Below, piece by piece: positions 29,171-38,907 of a stretch of 64,000 nucleotides of DNA; the first letter of the stretch is position 1, and each line of letters starts with the position of its first letter. The position numbers and the translations under genes were made by a program. The stretch is from Streptomyces sp. HUAS CB01. GTDB taxonomy: Bacteria; Actinomycetota; Actinomycetes; Streptomycetales; Streptomycetaceae. The stretch is taken from contig NZ_CP129137.1 in assembly GCF_030406905.1 (NCBI RefSeq), positions 5,859,501 through 5,923,500 on the forward strand, given 5' to 3'. The notes below the pieces were generated by a model that had not been told where the DNA came from, searched no databases, and saw only the letters and a list, made by a program, of their open reading frames with translations.

Positions 29171-31204
29171 ATGCTCCAGGCCATCGGACTCACCAGCACC
29201 TCCCGCCGGTATCTCGCGCCCGCCGTGGACGATCTGACCTTCGAGGCGAGACCTGGCGACGTCACCGCCCTTCTCGGAGCCAAGGGTTCAGGGAAGAGCA
29301 CGGCCCTTCGGCTCATGCTCGAACTCGAGGACGGCCGGGGCGTCACGTACTTCCGCGGACGCCCCCTGCACTCCCTCGCCAACCCGGCCCGGGAGGTGGG
29401 GGTGCTGCTGGGCGACGTCCCGGGGCATCCCGCCCGTACCGCGCGCGGTCAGCTCCGGATGCTCTGTGCCGCGGCCGGAGTGCCGGTGTCGCGTGCGGAC
29501 GACATGCTCGACCTCGTGGGCATCGGAGCGCTGCGGGACGCACGACTCGGTTCCCTCTCGCTCGGTATGGACCGCAGACTGGGTCTGGCCTCCGCGCTGT
29601 TGGGGGATCCGCACACGCTGCTGCTCGACTCTCCCTCCCGGGGGCTTTCGCCGCGTGAGCACAGCTGGCTCTTCGGTCTGCTGCGTGCTCATGCCGCGCA
29701 CGGCGGGACCGTCCTCTACACGACCGCCGATCCCAAGGAGGCGGCCAGGACCGCGGATCGCGTGGTCACCATCGACAGGGGGCGGCTCGTCGCAGACCAG
29801 GACACGGCCGATTTCGCCCGCACCCGTCTCCGTCCCCGCGTCGCGGTCCGGACCCCGCATGCCGTCCGGCTCGCCGCGGCGCTGAACCGTGAGTCACGGG
29901 CCGCGCGTCGATCCGTCGAGGTCGTCGCCGAAGGCGGCAACCGGCTCTCCGTGTACGGGAGCAGCTGTGCCGAGATCGGTGACGCCGCCTTCCGCCACGG
30001 CGTGCTCGTCCATCAACTCGCCGACGAGATCGGGGACGCGGGCCCCCGCCCGGCATCCCTCCGCGAGCAGGACGCCCATCGCTTGACCGCCACCGCCCTC
30101 CGCGGGTCCGAATTCGGTGCCGCAACCGCACCGGGAGGCCCTGCCCACAGGGCGCTCACCTCGCAGAACGCCGCCGAGGTGCTCCGGTACGGCGGTCCCG
30201 CGCACGAGGCGGCGGACGATCCACGCCCGTCCCCCGCTGCGGCGAACACTTCCGATGGCTCCTGCCCCGGGGCCGGTGGCCCCCCTCCCGAGGCCTCCGG
30301 CAGCCGCGCCTCCGACGGCCACGCCCCTGGCGGCGCGGCGTGCGCCGATCCCCTCCGGAACGGCCGGGGCGGCACCGAGGCCGCGCAGCACCTTCCCACC
30401 CGCCGCGGGACGCCCCGAACCCGAGGGGGTTCTCCGCAGCCGCTGCAGCCGCTGCGGTACGAACTGCGCCGCTTCCTCGGGGTCCGGACGCCGTATCTGA
30501 TCGTCGCGGCCGTTCTCGTCTCCTCCGCCGCGCTCTCCGCCCTGCTCGCGTACGGTGGGCGCACGCCACTGCCGGGCCTCCTCGCGGCCTGGCCCGATGC
30601 GCTGCCGCTGCCGCCCGCCGCGTTCGGGGCCGGTGTCCTCGGTGCCCTCTCCTTCGGGGAGGAGTTCCGCTACCCCGCGCTGGCGGCCGCGCGGGGAACC
30701 GTCCCCCGCCGGCTCGGGCTGCTCCTCGCCAAGCTCACGGTGACGGGGGCGGCGGCCCTCGTGATCGGCTGTGCCGTCGTCGCGCTCGACGCCCAGGTGC
30801 TGTGGCTGCTGTACGGGGCAGACCCCGTGCCCGTGGTCCCGAACGGGCCGGTGCTCTTCCTGAATTGGGCCGGGCTGCTGGTCGGCTGCGCATGGTCGGG
30901 CCTGCTCGCAGCGGGCACCTTCCGCCTCACGGCCGCGGGTGTGGCCGCCGTACTGGCCGTGCCGATGGCGATCGTCCCTCTCGTGCAGAACGTGTTCGGG
31001 AGTCCGTCGGGACGTGCGATCGCCGGATTCCCCGGTCGTCTGAGGGAGCTGGCCTGGCTGCAGTGGCCCTCTGAGGTGGACCGCTGGTTGCTCGCGGCGC
31101 TGCGGGCGCTCGTCCAACCCGTCGGGACGGCAATGACGTTGTCGTTCTCCGTTCTGCTCTGCTCGTACCTGCTCATCGGCCTTCGCGACAAAGCTCGTTG
31201 GTGA
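29171..31204 (+). CDS. ABC ATPase-permease fusion with degenerate catalytic motifs
   Basis: 677 residues from ATG 29171. The N-terminal ABC domain (about 1-215) has Walker A GAKGSGKST and signature LSLGMDRRLGLA. The Walker B is HTLLLDSP, with Ser instead of the catalytic Glu, and the switch histidine is missing (VLYTTADPKEA instead of an H). A low-complexity linker (about 300-425) precedes at least six membrane segments (430-677): YLIVAAVLVSSAALSALLA, LPPAAFGAGVLGALSF and FSVLLCSYLLIG among them. It probably binds ATP but hydrolyses it poorly or not at all. The substrate is unknown. It lies immediately upstream of whiH, with its stop 160 nt before the whiH start. Confidence 0.8.
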   Translation: MLQAIGLTSTSRRYLAPAVDDLTFEARPGDVTALLGAKGSGKSTALRLMLELEDGRGVTYFRGRPLHSLANPAREVGVLLGDVPGHPARTARGQLRMLCAAAGVPVSRADDMLDLVGIGALRDARLGSLSLGMDRRLGLASALLGDPHTLLLDSPSRGLSPREHSWLFGLLRAHAAHGGTVLYTTADPKEAARTADRVVTIDRGRLVADQDTADFARTRLRPRVAVRTPHAVRLAAALNRESRAARRSVEVVAEGGNRLSVYGSSCAEIGDAAFRHGVLVHQLADEIGDAGPRPASLREQDAHRLTATALRGSEFGAATAPGGPAHRALTSQNAAEVLRYGGPAHEAADDPRPSPAAANTSDGSCPGAGGPPPEASGSRASDGHAPGGAACADPLRNGRGGTEAAQHLPTRRGTPRTRGGSPQPLQPLRYELRRFLGVRTPYLIVAAVLVSSAALSALLAYGGRTPLPGLLAAWPDALPLPPAAFGAGVLGALSFGEEFRYPALAAARGTVPRRLGLLLAKLTVTGAAALVIGCAVVALDAQVLWLLYGADPVPVVPNGPVLFLNWAGLLVGCAWSGLLAAGTFRLTAAGVAAVLAVPMAIVPLVQNVFGSPSGRAIAGFPGRLRELAWLQWPSEVDRWLLAALRALVQPVGTAMTLSFSVLLCSYLLIGLRDKARW

Positions 31205-31263
31205 GCGATTCTGATCACAGTGCGATGAGCTGCCCGTAACTCCCCGAAGAATGACCGTTTCTT

Positions 31264-31271
31264 CCCGATAA
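31264..31271 (+). promoter_or_regulatory. candidate WhiG-type -10 of whiH
   Basis: CCCGATAA matches the -10 of sigma-WhiG promoters (GCCGATAA). The -35 (TAAA expected about 15 nt upstream) is not clear. It lies about 92 nt before the whiH start. In S. coelicolor whiH is WhiG-dependent (recollection). Confidence 0.5.
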
Positions 31272-31363
31272 GGCGTCAATTGCAGGGCGGGCGCCGATCA
31301 CCCTTTCGTGTGCTTTTCACCAAAGACCTCAAGGGTGGCTGAGGGCACGCCGACAAAGGATGC

Positions 31364-32251
31364 GTGAGTACCCTTGCGCACACCATGATGACCGCCGCCC
31401 GCCCCGTCGAGTCCGGCCTCGCCGGCCCGGGCGATCTCGACCGATACCCCTACCCGGAGGTGCCCGGCGTCGACCGGGTCGGCCCTCCGGCCTGGGACAC
31501 CACGGAAAGCGAGTTGGGCCGGGCCGGCCGCCGTGCCGCAGGCAGTCGGGGCCGCGGGCTCCACGGTCAACTCGTCCAGCAGCTGGGGCAGATGATCGTC
31601 TCCGGAGACCTCGGGGCCGACCGTCCGCTCGTGCCGGAGGAGATCGGCCAGCGCTTCGAGGTGTCCCGCACCGTGGTCCGCGAGTCGCTGCGCGTCCTCG
31701 AGGCCAAGGGCCTCGTCAGCGCCCGCCCGAACGTCGGCACCAGGGTCCGTCCGGTCAGCGACTGGAACCTGCTGGACCCCGACATCATCGAGTGGCGCGC
31801 CTTCGGTCCCCAGCGCGACGACCAGCGGCGTGAGCTGACCGAGCTCCGCTGGACGATCGAGCCGCTCGCCGCCCGGCTGGCGGCGGGGCACGGCCGGGAG
31901 GACGTCCAGCAGCGCCTCGCCGACATGGTCGAGATCATGAGCCACTCGTTCACGCAGGGTGACGGGATCACCTTCACCCGCGCCGACGCCGAGTTCCACT
32001 CGCTCCTGATCCAGGTCGCCGGCAACCGCATGCTGGAGCACCTGTCGGGCATCGTCGGCGCCGCCCTCCAGGTCTCCGGGGGACCGACCGCCGGCTGCGA
32101 CCGCCCTTCCGAGGCCTCCCTCGCGCACCACGCGCGGATCGTCGACGCCCTCGCCGCGGGCGACGCCAACGGCGCCGAGACGGCCATGCGGCAACTTCTC
32201 ACCGTCCACCCCGAGGTGGAGCGCGTGGTCCCGGCTCCGCGCGAGCACTGA
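31364..32251 (+). CDS. whiH: sporulation regulator WhiH (GntR/FadR family)
   Basis: 295 residues from GTG 31364 (AAAGGA ahead); a weaker ATG lies at 31385. A GntR winged helix (about 65-135) holds VQQLGQMIVSGDLGADRPL and SRTVVRESLRVLEAKGLV. The FadR-type C-terminal domain (145-285) has ELRWTIEPLAARLAAG and DAEFHSLLIQVAGNRMLEHL, with acid/His residues that bind metal or carboxylate ligands. WhiH is needed for sporulation septation in aerial hyphae. Position next to hrdB supports the identity. The N-terminal 55 residues are low-complexity. The ligand is unknown. Confidence 0.85.
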   Translation: MSTLAHTMMTAARPVESGLAGPGDLDRYPYPEVPGVDRVGPPAWDTTESELGRAGRRAAGSRGRGLHGQLVQQLGQMIVSGDLGADRPLVPEEIGQRFEVSRTVVRESLRVLEAKGLVSARPNVGTRVRPVSDWNLLDPDIIEWRAFGPQRDDQRRELTELRWTIEPLAARLAAGHGREDVQQRLADMVEIMSHSFTQGDGITFTRADAEFHSLLIQVAGNRMLEHLSGIVGAALQVSGGPTAGCDRPSEASLAHHARIVDALAAGDANGAETAMRQLLTVHPEVERVVPAPREH

Positions 32252-32404
32252 CTCGCCGGCTGCGGCCGGGGCGTTCGAGGCGTACCCATCCTGTGTCGCC
32301 GGACCGGGGGGTCCGGCGACACGATTGTGGGGTCGAATGCTGAATGGACCCCCATTTGGTCGTTTCGTCGCAAATGAGGTGTGACTCGGGCCACGCGGAT
32401 TGGG

Positions 32405-32432
32405 CGTAACACTCCTCGAGACAGTGCGATGA
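32405..32432 (+). promoter_or_regulatory. candidate ECF (ShbA-type) promoter of hrdB
   Basis: CGTAAC and CGATGA are separated by 16 nt, as in the ECF promoter that ShbA uses for hrdB (recollection). It is 166-193 nt upstream of the hrdB start. No obvious TTGACA-type housekeeping promoter was noticed. I found no SigR site: the only GGAAT is 21 nt from a GTT. Confidence 0.6.
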
Positions 32433-32597
32433 CCTAAGAGGTGACAGCCGAGGAGGGAATACGGGCGCCGATCACGGCGCTGTTCACTCTCCGAGGTTCA
32501 GCCCGCGCCGTCGGTACATCCCCAGCCGGCGGTCGTCGGCTCCGGCCCGATCATGGGCGGGGCCGGAAGCCGTTTCCATCGTTCCGAGAGGTTGTTC

Positions 32598-34172
32598 GTG
32601 TCGGCCAGCACATCCCGTACGCTCCCGCCGGAGATCGCCGAGTCCGAGTCTGTGATGGCGCTCATCGAGCGGGGAAAGGCTGATGGGCAGATCGCCGGCG
32701 ATGACGTGCGTCGGGCCTTCGAGGCTGACCAGATTCCGCCAACCCAGTGGAAGAATGTTCTGCGCAGCCTCAACCAGATCCTCGAGGAAGAGGGTGTGAC
32801 GCTGATGGTCAGTGCCGCGGAGTCGCCCAAGCGCACCCGCAAGAGCGTCGCAGCTAAGAGCCCGGCAAAGCGCACCGCCACCAAGACCGTCGCGGCCAAG
32901 ACGGCCACGGCCAAGACCGTCGCCGCCTCCGCCGCCGCGTCGTCGGCCGCGGCCGACGACGACGAGATCACCACGGCCGCCGCCGGCGAGACCGCCGCGC
33001 CCGCGAAGAAGGCGGCGGCGAAGAAGACCGCGGCCAGGAAGACGACGGCCGCGAAGAAGACCGCCGCGAAGAAGACCGCGGCCAAGAAGACGACGGCGGC
33101 CAAGAAGGACGCCGAGGAGCTGCTCGAGGGCGAGGAGGTGCTCGAGGAGCCGCAGGCCGGCAAGGCGGGCGGCGACGAGCCCGAGGGCGCCGAGAGCGCC
33201 GGCTTCGTGCTGTCCGACGAGGACGAGGACGACGCCCCCGCGCAGCAGGTCGCCGCGGCCGGCGCCACCGCCGACCCGGTGAAGGACTACCTGAAGCAGA
33301 TCGGCAAGGTCCCCCTGCTCAACGCGGAGCAGGAGGTCGAACTGGCCAAGCGCATCGAGGCGGGCCTGTTCGCCGAGGACAAGCTGGCGAACTCCGACAA
33401 GCTCGCCCCCAAGCTCAAGCGCGAGCTGGAGATCATCGCCGAGGACGGCCGCCGCGCCAAGAACCACCTGCTGGAGGCCAACCTCCGACTGGTCGTCTCG
33501 CTGGCCAAGCGCTACACCGGCCGCGGCATGCTCTTCCTGGACCTGATCCAGGAGGGCAACCTCGGTCTGATCCGCGCCGTCGAGAAGTTCGACTACACCA
33601 AGGGCTACAAGTTCTCCACGTACGCCACCTGGTGGATCCGTCAGGCGATCACCCGCGCCATGGCCGACCAGGCCCGCACCATCCGTATCCCGGTGCACAT
33701 GGTCGAGGTCATCAACAAGCTCGCGCGCGTGCAGCGCCAGATGCTCCAGGACCTGGGCCGTGAGCCCACCCCGGAGGAGCTGGCCAAGGAGCTCGACATG
33801 ACCCCGGAGAAGGTCATCGAGGTCCAGAAGTACGGCCGTGAGCCGATCTCGCTCCACACCCCCCTGGGTGAGGACGGCGACAGCGAGTTCGGCGACCTGA
33901 TCGAGGACTCCGAGGCCGTCGTCCCGGCCGACGCCGTCAGCTTCACGCTCCTCCAGGAGCAGCTGCACTCGGTGCTCGACACGCTCTCGGAGCGTGAGGC
34001 GGGCGTCGTCTCCATGCGCTTCGGTCTCACGGACGGTCAGCCGAAGACGCTCGACGAGATCGGCAAGGTCTACGGCGTGACGCGTGAGCGGATCCGCCAG
34101 ATCGAGTCCAAGACGATGTCCAAGCTGCGCCACCCGTCCCGGTCCCAGGTCCTGCGGGACTACCTGGACTAG
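32598..34172 (+). CDS. hrdB: principal sigma factor HrdB
   Basis: 524 residues from GTG 32598, with GAGAGG ahead, giving the known start [17 protein letters not shown]. Residues about 75-205 form a Lys/Ala-rich linker ([14 protein letters not shown]). Regions 1.2 to 4 follow: [20 protein letters not shown], the 2.4 helix in [20 protein letters not shown], 3, and 4.2 in [20 protein letters not shown]. It is the essential vegetative sigma factor, recognising TTGACN and TANNNT boxes. It is transcribed alone and ends with a terminator hairpin. The candidate ECF promoter upstream fits ShbA control. Confidence 0.98.
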   Translation: MSASTSRTLPPEIAESESVMALIERGKADGQIAGDDVRRAFEADQIPPTQWKNVLRSLNQILEEEGVTLMVSAAESPKRTRKSVAAKSPAKRTATKTVAAKTATAKTVAASAAASSAAADDDEITTAAAGETAAPAKKAAAKKTAARKTTAAKKTAAKKTAAKKTTAAKKDAEELLEGEEVLEEPQAGKAGGDEPEGAESAGFVLSDEDEDDAPAQQVAAAGATADPVKDYLKQIGKVPLLNAEQEVELAKRIEAGLFAEDKLANSDKLAPKLKRELEIIAEDGRRAKNHLLEANLRLVVSLAKRYTGRGMLFLDLIQEGNLGLIRAVEKFDYTKGYKFSTYATWWIRQAITRAMADQARTIRIPVHMVEVINKLARVQRQMLQDLGREPTPEELAKELDMTPEKVIEVQKYGREPISLHTPLGEDGDSEFGDLIEDSEAVVPADAVSFTLLQEQLHSVLDTLSEREAGVVSMRFGLTDGQPKTLDEIGKVYGVTRERIRQIESKTMSKLRHPSRSQVLRDYLD

Positions 34173-34196
34173 GACGAGGCGGCAGCCGCACGACGG

Positions 34197-34227
34197 AGGG
34201 CCCGGCATCCCGAGGGAGCCGGGCCCT
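34197..34227 (+). terminator. terminator of hrdB
   Basis: 10-bp inverted repeat AGGGCCCGGC with an 11-nt loop, ending in TTT, 25 nt after the hrdB stop. Confidence 0.85.
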
Positions 34228-34382
34228 TTCCGTGTCCCGCCCGCTCGGCCGTCGTCCGCGGCCGGCCTCGGTGGTCCGCCCGCCGCCCGGCGGCGCTCGC
34301 TCACCGCTCTCGCGCGGGTGCGGACCGTGCCCGGCTGGCCGACGCTGAGTGGACGGAGAGCACCGGAGAGTCAGGAGAGCGC

Positions 34383-35216
34383 ATGCGACGTCCCATCACC
34401 CGATCCCTGACGACGGCCCTGGCCATGGCCTCCGCGGCCGCTCTGTCACCCCTCCTCGTCCAGGCTCCGGCGGCCGCCGACAGCGTGATCATCGGAGGGG
34501 CCGCGGTGCGGTCCTCGGAGATTCCCTGGGTGGTCGCCCTGTCCAGCCGTGACCGGTTCGGAGGTACCCGGGCCGGTCAGTTCTGCGGTGGCGTCCTGGT
34601 GGCGCCGACGAAGGTGCTCACCGCGGCCCACTGCCTCAGCCGCGAGGTGCTGGGGACACCGGTGAGCGAGGTGCGGGACCTGCGGGTGATCGCGGGCCGC
34701 GAGGACCTGCGCGGCCCCGGCGGCCGGGAGATCCCCGTGAAGAAGGTGCAGCTCGCCCCGGGGTACGACCCGGTGACCAGCTCGGCGGATCTCGCCGTGC
34801 TCACCCTCGGCGACGCGCTGCCCGCTCAGCACGCGATCGCCACGGCCCGTCGCGGTGACGAGGCGTACCGGCCGGGGACGGCAGCGACGGTCTACGGCTG
34901 GGGCGACACGACGGGGGCGGGCACGTACGCCCGCACACTGCACGCCGCGCCGGTGCGGGTGCAGCCGGACTCCGTGTGCGGGCAGGCCTACCCCGGGAGC
35001 GTGATGGGGGGCCGCTACATGCCGGCGACGATGATGTGCGCCGGTGACGCGAGCGGGGGACACGACGCCTGCCAGGGCGACAGCGGCGGCCCTCTGGTGG
35101 CCCAGGGCCGGCTGATCGGGATCGTCTCCTGGGGCAGCGGATGCGGCCGGGCCGACGCCCCGGGGGTCTACACCCGGGTCGGTGAGGTGCTGCCGACGGT
35201 GGCCGACCACCGGTGA
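34383..35216 (+). CDS. secreted trypsin-like serine protease
   Basis: 277 residues. A signal peptide (about 1-32, ends AAAADS) precedes the activation site at IIGG (residue 36). The catalytic triad is His83 in TAAHC, Asp136 in SSADLAVL and Ser234 in GDSGGP. Specificity residues include DACQGD, with Asp at the S1 base position, typical of trypsin. Three disulfide pairs are possible (C68/C84, C199/C219-like, C230/C255-like). It is probably exported and self-activated. It is monocistronic between hrdB and DUF7455. Confidence 0.93.
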   Translation: MRRPITRSLTTALAMASAAALSPLLVQAPAAADSVIIGGAAVRSSEIPWVVALSSRDRFGGTRAGQFCGGVLVAPTKVLTAAHCLSREVLGTPVSEVRDLRVIAGREDLRGPGGREIPVKKVQLAPGYDPVTSSADLAVLTLGDALPAQHAIATARRGDEAYRPGTAATVYGWGDTTGAGTYARTLHAAPVRVQPDSVCGQAYPGSVMGGRYMPATMMCAGDASGGHDACQGDSGGPLVAQGRLIGIVSWGSGCGRADAPGVYTRVGEVLPTVADHR

Positions 35217-35367
35217 GGCCTGCGCCAGTTGGTGAGAGGACGAGCACTTTCGGCCATGGACGGGTAGGAATTCCCGCCCTGTTGACCGCCCCCGGTGCGA
35301 GGTCTGTCACGGAATGCGGTCACATCGGCGCGGTGCGTCACGAAATGGGGCGCGGGCATACGAGAAC

Positions 35368-35399
35368 GGGCGGCCACCCCCTGGAGAGGGTGGCCGCCC
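35368..35399 (-). terminator. terminator of the DUF7455 gene
   Basis: Perfect 12-bp inverted repeat (GGGCGGCCACCC) with an 8-nt loop, 46 nt beyond the DUF7455 stop on the minus strand. It may also end trypsin gene transcripts. Confidence 0.75.
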
Positions 35400-35444
35400 G
35401 TCGGCCGGCCCTGGACCGGCCCCTGGCTCGTCGTGGATGCGACG

Positions 35445-35675
35445 TCAGTGCTCGTCTTCTCCGGCACCGGCCGGTACGGCCGTAAGACGGTCCGTCTCAT
35501 CCTGTATCTCAGCGGCGATCTTCTTGAGTTCCGGCTCGAACTTGCGCCCGTGGTGGGCACAGAAGAGCAGCTCACCGCCGCTTGTCAGGACGACGCGCAG
35601 GTACGCCTGGGCGCCGCAGCGGTCGCAGCGGTCAGCGGCCGTCAGCGGGCTCGCGGGGGTCAGAACAGTAGTCAC
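35445..35675 (-). CDS. DUF7455 small zinc-finger-like protein
   Basis: 76 residues from GTG 35675, with GAGAAGAG upstream. Four potential metal ligands, CDRC and CAHHG(R), give a small zinc ribbon; AAEIQDETDRL closes the C-terminus. The protein is widely conserved near sigA/hrdB genes of actinobacteria. Function is unknown. It is divergent from parE. Confidence 0.8.
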   Translation of the reverse strand: MTTVLTPASPLTAADRCDRCGAQAYLRVVLTSGGELLFCAHHGRKFEPELKKIAAEIQDETDRLTAVPAGAGEDEH

Positions 35676-36109
35676 GTCGCCTCTTCTCTAGCTCGACGAG
35701 CTGTCGTACCAGGGTCAACATCCAACCAGGCCGAAAACGTTCCCGCTCGTGCCTTTTCCCTGAAACTTCTTCGTCAAGGTGGCTGTCTGCTGCCGGTTGG
35801 CGGCGAATGTGCCGTATTGCTTAGCTTTACGGTTTCGCTTGCTTCTCGGGTCTTGAGTCCTCCCGGCTGGGTTGCCGGTTGTTCATGAGGACGTGCCCGG
35901 AGCCTAAATGGTTCATGCCTGGAAGGGAACGTGATGTGCACGTCACCCCATCGAGGGATCGAACGTGTATGCGACTCTGCACTAGCATGTTGAATCATGA
36001 GGGTGGCGTTACATCGGCTCTACCAGGCCTCGGTACCCTCTGACCGGCGACCGACGCCGGGCCACTTCCCCCACACGGCCACATTCAAATTCAGCGAGGA
36101 GCGAACCGC
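35676..36109. other. divergent promoter region between DUF7455 and parE
   Basis: 434 nt with no gene; the composition is less GC-rich than the surrounding genes. TAGCAT at 35983-35988 is a -10-like hexamer on the plus strand, about 120 nt before parE. GCGAGGAGCG supplies the parE ribosome binding site. Confidence 0.4.
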
Positions 36110-38227
36110 GTGACCGCCGAAACGTCCGTGCCGTCGAGTGCGCTGCTGACCGCAGACCGTGACGGTTCCAACTACACCGCGCGGCACCTGCTCGTCCTCG
36201 AAGGGCTCGAAGCCGTTCGCAAGCGGCCGGGTATGTACATCGGCTCGACCGACAGCCGCGGCCTGATGCACTGCCTGTGGGAAATCATCGACAACTCGGT
36301 GGACGAGGCCCTCGGTGGTTACTGCGACCACATCGAGGTCATCCTCCACGACGACGGCTCGGTGGAGGTCCGCGACAACGGCCGCGGCATTCCGGTCGAC
36401 GTCGAGCCCAAGACCGGGCTGTCCGGCGTCGAGGTCGTCATGACGAAGCTGCACGCCGGCGGAAAGTTCGGCGGCGGCTCCTACGCGGCCTCCGGCGGTC
36501 TGCACGGCGTCGGCGCCTCCGTCGTCAACGCGCTCTCCGCCCGCCTGGACGTCGAGGTCGACCGGGGCGGCGCGACCCACTCGATCAGCTTCCGGCGGGG
36601 TGTCCCCGGCATCTTCACCGAGTCCGGCCCGGACGCGCCCTTCGACCCGGCGAACGGGCTGATCAAGGGCAAGCGGGTCCCCAAGAACCGCACCGGTACC
36701 CGTGTCCGCTACTGGGCGGACCGGCAGATCTTCCTCAAGGACGCGAAGCTCGCGCTGGAGACGCTCCACCAGCGCGCCCGCCAGACGGCGTTCCTCGTGC
36801 CCGGCCTCACCCTCGTGGTCCGCGACGAGCGCGACCTGGAGGGCGAGGGCAAGTCGCAGGAGATCTTCCGCTTCGACGGCGGCATCAGCGAGTTCTGCGA
36901 GTACCTCGCCCAGGACAAGGCCGTCTGCGACGTTCTGCGACTGACCGGTCACGGCACGTTCAAGGAGACCGTCCCGGTCCTCGACGACCGCGGCCACATG
37001 ACGCCGACCGAGGTCACCCGTGAACTCGGCGTCGACATCGCGCTGCGCTGGGGCACCGGTTACGACACGTCGGTCAAGTCGTTCGTGAACATCATCGCCA
37101 CCCCCAAGGGCGGCACCCACGTCACCGGCTTCGAGCGCTCCGTCACCAAGACCATGAACGAGGTGCTCCGCTCCGCCAAGCTCCTTCGCGTCGCCGAGGA
37201 CGACATCGTCAAGGACGACGCCCTCGAAGGGCTGACCGCCGTCGTGACCGTGCGGCTCGCCGAGCCCCAGTTCGAGGGCCAGACCAAGGAGGTCCTCGGC
37301 ACGTCCGCCGCCAACCGCATCGTGGCCAATGTGGTCGCCAAGGAACTCAAGGCGTTTCTGACCTCGACCAAGCGCGACGCCAAGGCGCAGGCGCGGGCCG
37401 TCCTGGAGAAGGCCGTCGCCGCCGCGCGCACCCGGATCGCCGCCCGCCAGCACAAGGAGGCGCAGCGCCGGAAGACGGCCCTTGAGTCGTCCTCGCTGCC
37501 CGCGAAGCTCGCGGACTGCCGCAGCGACGACGTCGAGCGCAGCGAACTCTTCATCGTCGAGGGAGACTCCGCGCTCGGCACGGCCAAGCTCGCCCGGAAT
37601 TCGGAGTTCCAGGCGCTGCTGCCGATCCGCGGCAAGATCCTCAACGTGCAGAAGTCGTCGGTCTCCGACATGCTCAAGAACGCCGAGTGCGGCTCGATCA
37701 TCCAGGTCATAGGGGCGGGGTCCGGCCGGACCTTCGACATCGACGCCGCCCGCTACGGCAAGATCGTCCTGCTCGTGGACGCCGACGTCGACGGCGCGCA
37801 CATCCGCTGTCTGCTGCTCACGCTCTTCCAGCGCTACATGCGGCCGATGGTCGAGGCCGGCCGGGTCTTCGCCGCCGTGCCGCCGCTGCACCGGATCGAG
37901 CTGGTCCAGCCCAAGAAGGGCCAGGACAAGTACGTGTACACGTACTCGGACAACGAACTCCGCTCCACGCTGCTGGAGTTCCAGCGCAAGGGGATCCGCT
38001 TCAAGGACTCGATCCAGCGCTACAAGGGCCTGGGCGAGATGGACGCCGACCAGCTCGCGGAGACCACCATGGACCCGAGGCACCGCACGCTGCGCCGGAT
38101 CAACATCGGCGACCTGGAGGCGGCGGAGCAGGTCTTCGACCTGCTGATGGGCAACGAGGTCGCGCCGCGCAAGGAGTTCATCACCAGTTCCGCGGCGACC
38201 CTGGACCGCTCGCGCATCGACGCCTGA
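36110..38227 (+). CDS. parE: DNA topoisomerase IV subunit B (ParE)
   Basis: 705 residues from GTG 36110 after GAGGAG. The GHKL ATPase has EIIDNSVDEA, VRDNGRGIPV and GLHGVGASVVNALS; the transducer follows. The TOPRIM domain has EGDSALGTAK and the metal site DADVDGAH. The enzyme pairs with ParC to decatenate sister chromosomes. It is assigned to ParE rather than GyrB because the gyr genes of Streptomyces sit at oriC and this copy lies within 10 kb of parC and beside hrdB. The call is from context; the two subunits are similar. Confidence 0.88.
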   Translation: MTAETSVPSSALLTADRDGSNYTARHLLVLEGLEAVRKRPGMYIGSTDSRGLMHCLWEIIDNSVDEALGGYCDHIEVILHDDGSVEVRDNGRGIPVDVEPKTGLSGVEVVMTKLHAGGKFGGGSYAASGGLHGVGASVVNALSARLDVEVDRGGATHSISFRRGVPGIFTESGPDAPFDPANGLIKGKRVPKNRTGTRVRYWADRQIFLKDAKLALETLHQRARQTAFLVPGLTLVVRDERDLEGEGKSQEIFRFDGGISEFCEYLAQDKAVCDVLRLTGHGTFKETVPVLDDRGHMTPTEVTRELGVDIALRWGTGYDTSVKSFVNIIATPKGGTHVTGFERSVTKTMNEVLRSAKLLRVAEDDIVKDDALEGLTAVVTVRLAEPQFEGQTKEVLGTSAANRIVANVVAKELKAFLTSTKRDAKAQARAVLEKAVAAARTRIAARQHKEAQRRKTALESSSLPAKLADCRSDDVERSELFIVEGDSALGTAKLARNSEFQALLPIRGKILNVQKSSVSDMLKNAECGSIIQVIGAGSGRTFDIDAARYGKIVLLVDADVDGAHIRCLLLTLFQRYMRPMVEAGRVFAAVPPLHRIELVQPKKGQDKYVYTYSDNELRSTLLEFQRKGIRFKDSIQRYKGLGEMDADQLAETTMDPRHRTLRRINIGDLEAAEQVFDLLMGNEVAPRKEFITSSAATLDRSRIDA

Positions 38228-38361
38228 CCCCTGCCCCGGGCGGAGCGCCGGCCTCCGTCACCTAATGGGGTGAAGAGCAGAAGAGAAGAGTCCGGGATCC
38301 CCCCGTTCTGTCCATCCTTGGGCACGCGGCCGTAACGGTGCGCTGACAAGGAGAACTGAGC

Positions 38362-38907
38362 GTGGAGAAGCAGCAAGGCCGGGACGGCGATGCGGTCCGC
38401 ATCGACGACCCGTGGTACGACGCGCTGGCCTCCGGCTGGGGCGAACCGGGCGGTGCGGACGAGTCCGTACTCCCGGCGCCCCCGGCCGCGGGAGCCGGCG
38501 GACACCGCCACCGGGCGAGCGACATCTATCTGGAAGTGCACCGCAGCGCGGCCTTCCAGGAGGTCCGCAGCCGCTACCGGCGGTTCGTCGTGCCGGCGAC
38601 CACTGCGTTCTTCATCTGGTACGTGGCGTACGTGATCACGGCCACCGCGGCACCCGCGCTGATGGCGCGGCCGGTGGCCGGCGCGGTCAACGTGGCGATG
38701 GTGGCCGGGCTCGGCCAGTTCCTCAGCACCTTCCTGCTGACCTGGGCGTACGCGCGTCATGCCCGGTTGCGCAGGGACCGTGCCGCGCTCGATCTCCGCT
38801 GGGCGGTCTTCGACCGGACGCGGGACACCGAAGCGGCGGGCGGCGACCCCGCCGACGGCATCCGGCTGCCCCGGCAGACCGACGCGGCGCGGGAGAACGA
38901 GCGTTGA
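38362..38907 (+). CDS. DUF485 membrane protein, symporter partner
   Basis: 181 residues from GTG 38362 after AAGGAG. Two transmembrane segments (about 80-105 and 115-140) flank PALMARPVAGAVNVAM, as in DUF485 (YjcH type). DUF485 genes usually precede an acetate or carboxylate symporter gene and help its insertion. Here its stop overlaps the TTG start of the symporter by 4 bases (TTGA), so translation is coupled. The N-terminal 55 residues are hydrophilic. Confidence 0.85.
   Translation: MEKQQGRDGDAVRIDDPWYDALASGWGEPGGADESVLPAPPAAGAGGHRHRASDIYLEVHRSAAFQEVRSRYRRFVVPATTAFFIWYVAYVITATAAPALMARPVAGAVNVAMVAGLGQFLSTFLLTWAYARHARLRRDRAALDLRWAVFDRTRDTEAAGGDPADGIRLPRQTDAARENER

Noticed and set aside
32456..32484. 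Possible SigR promoter (GGAAT...GTT) of hrdB
   Set aside because: The spacing is 21 nt, too long for the 18-nt SigR consensus.
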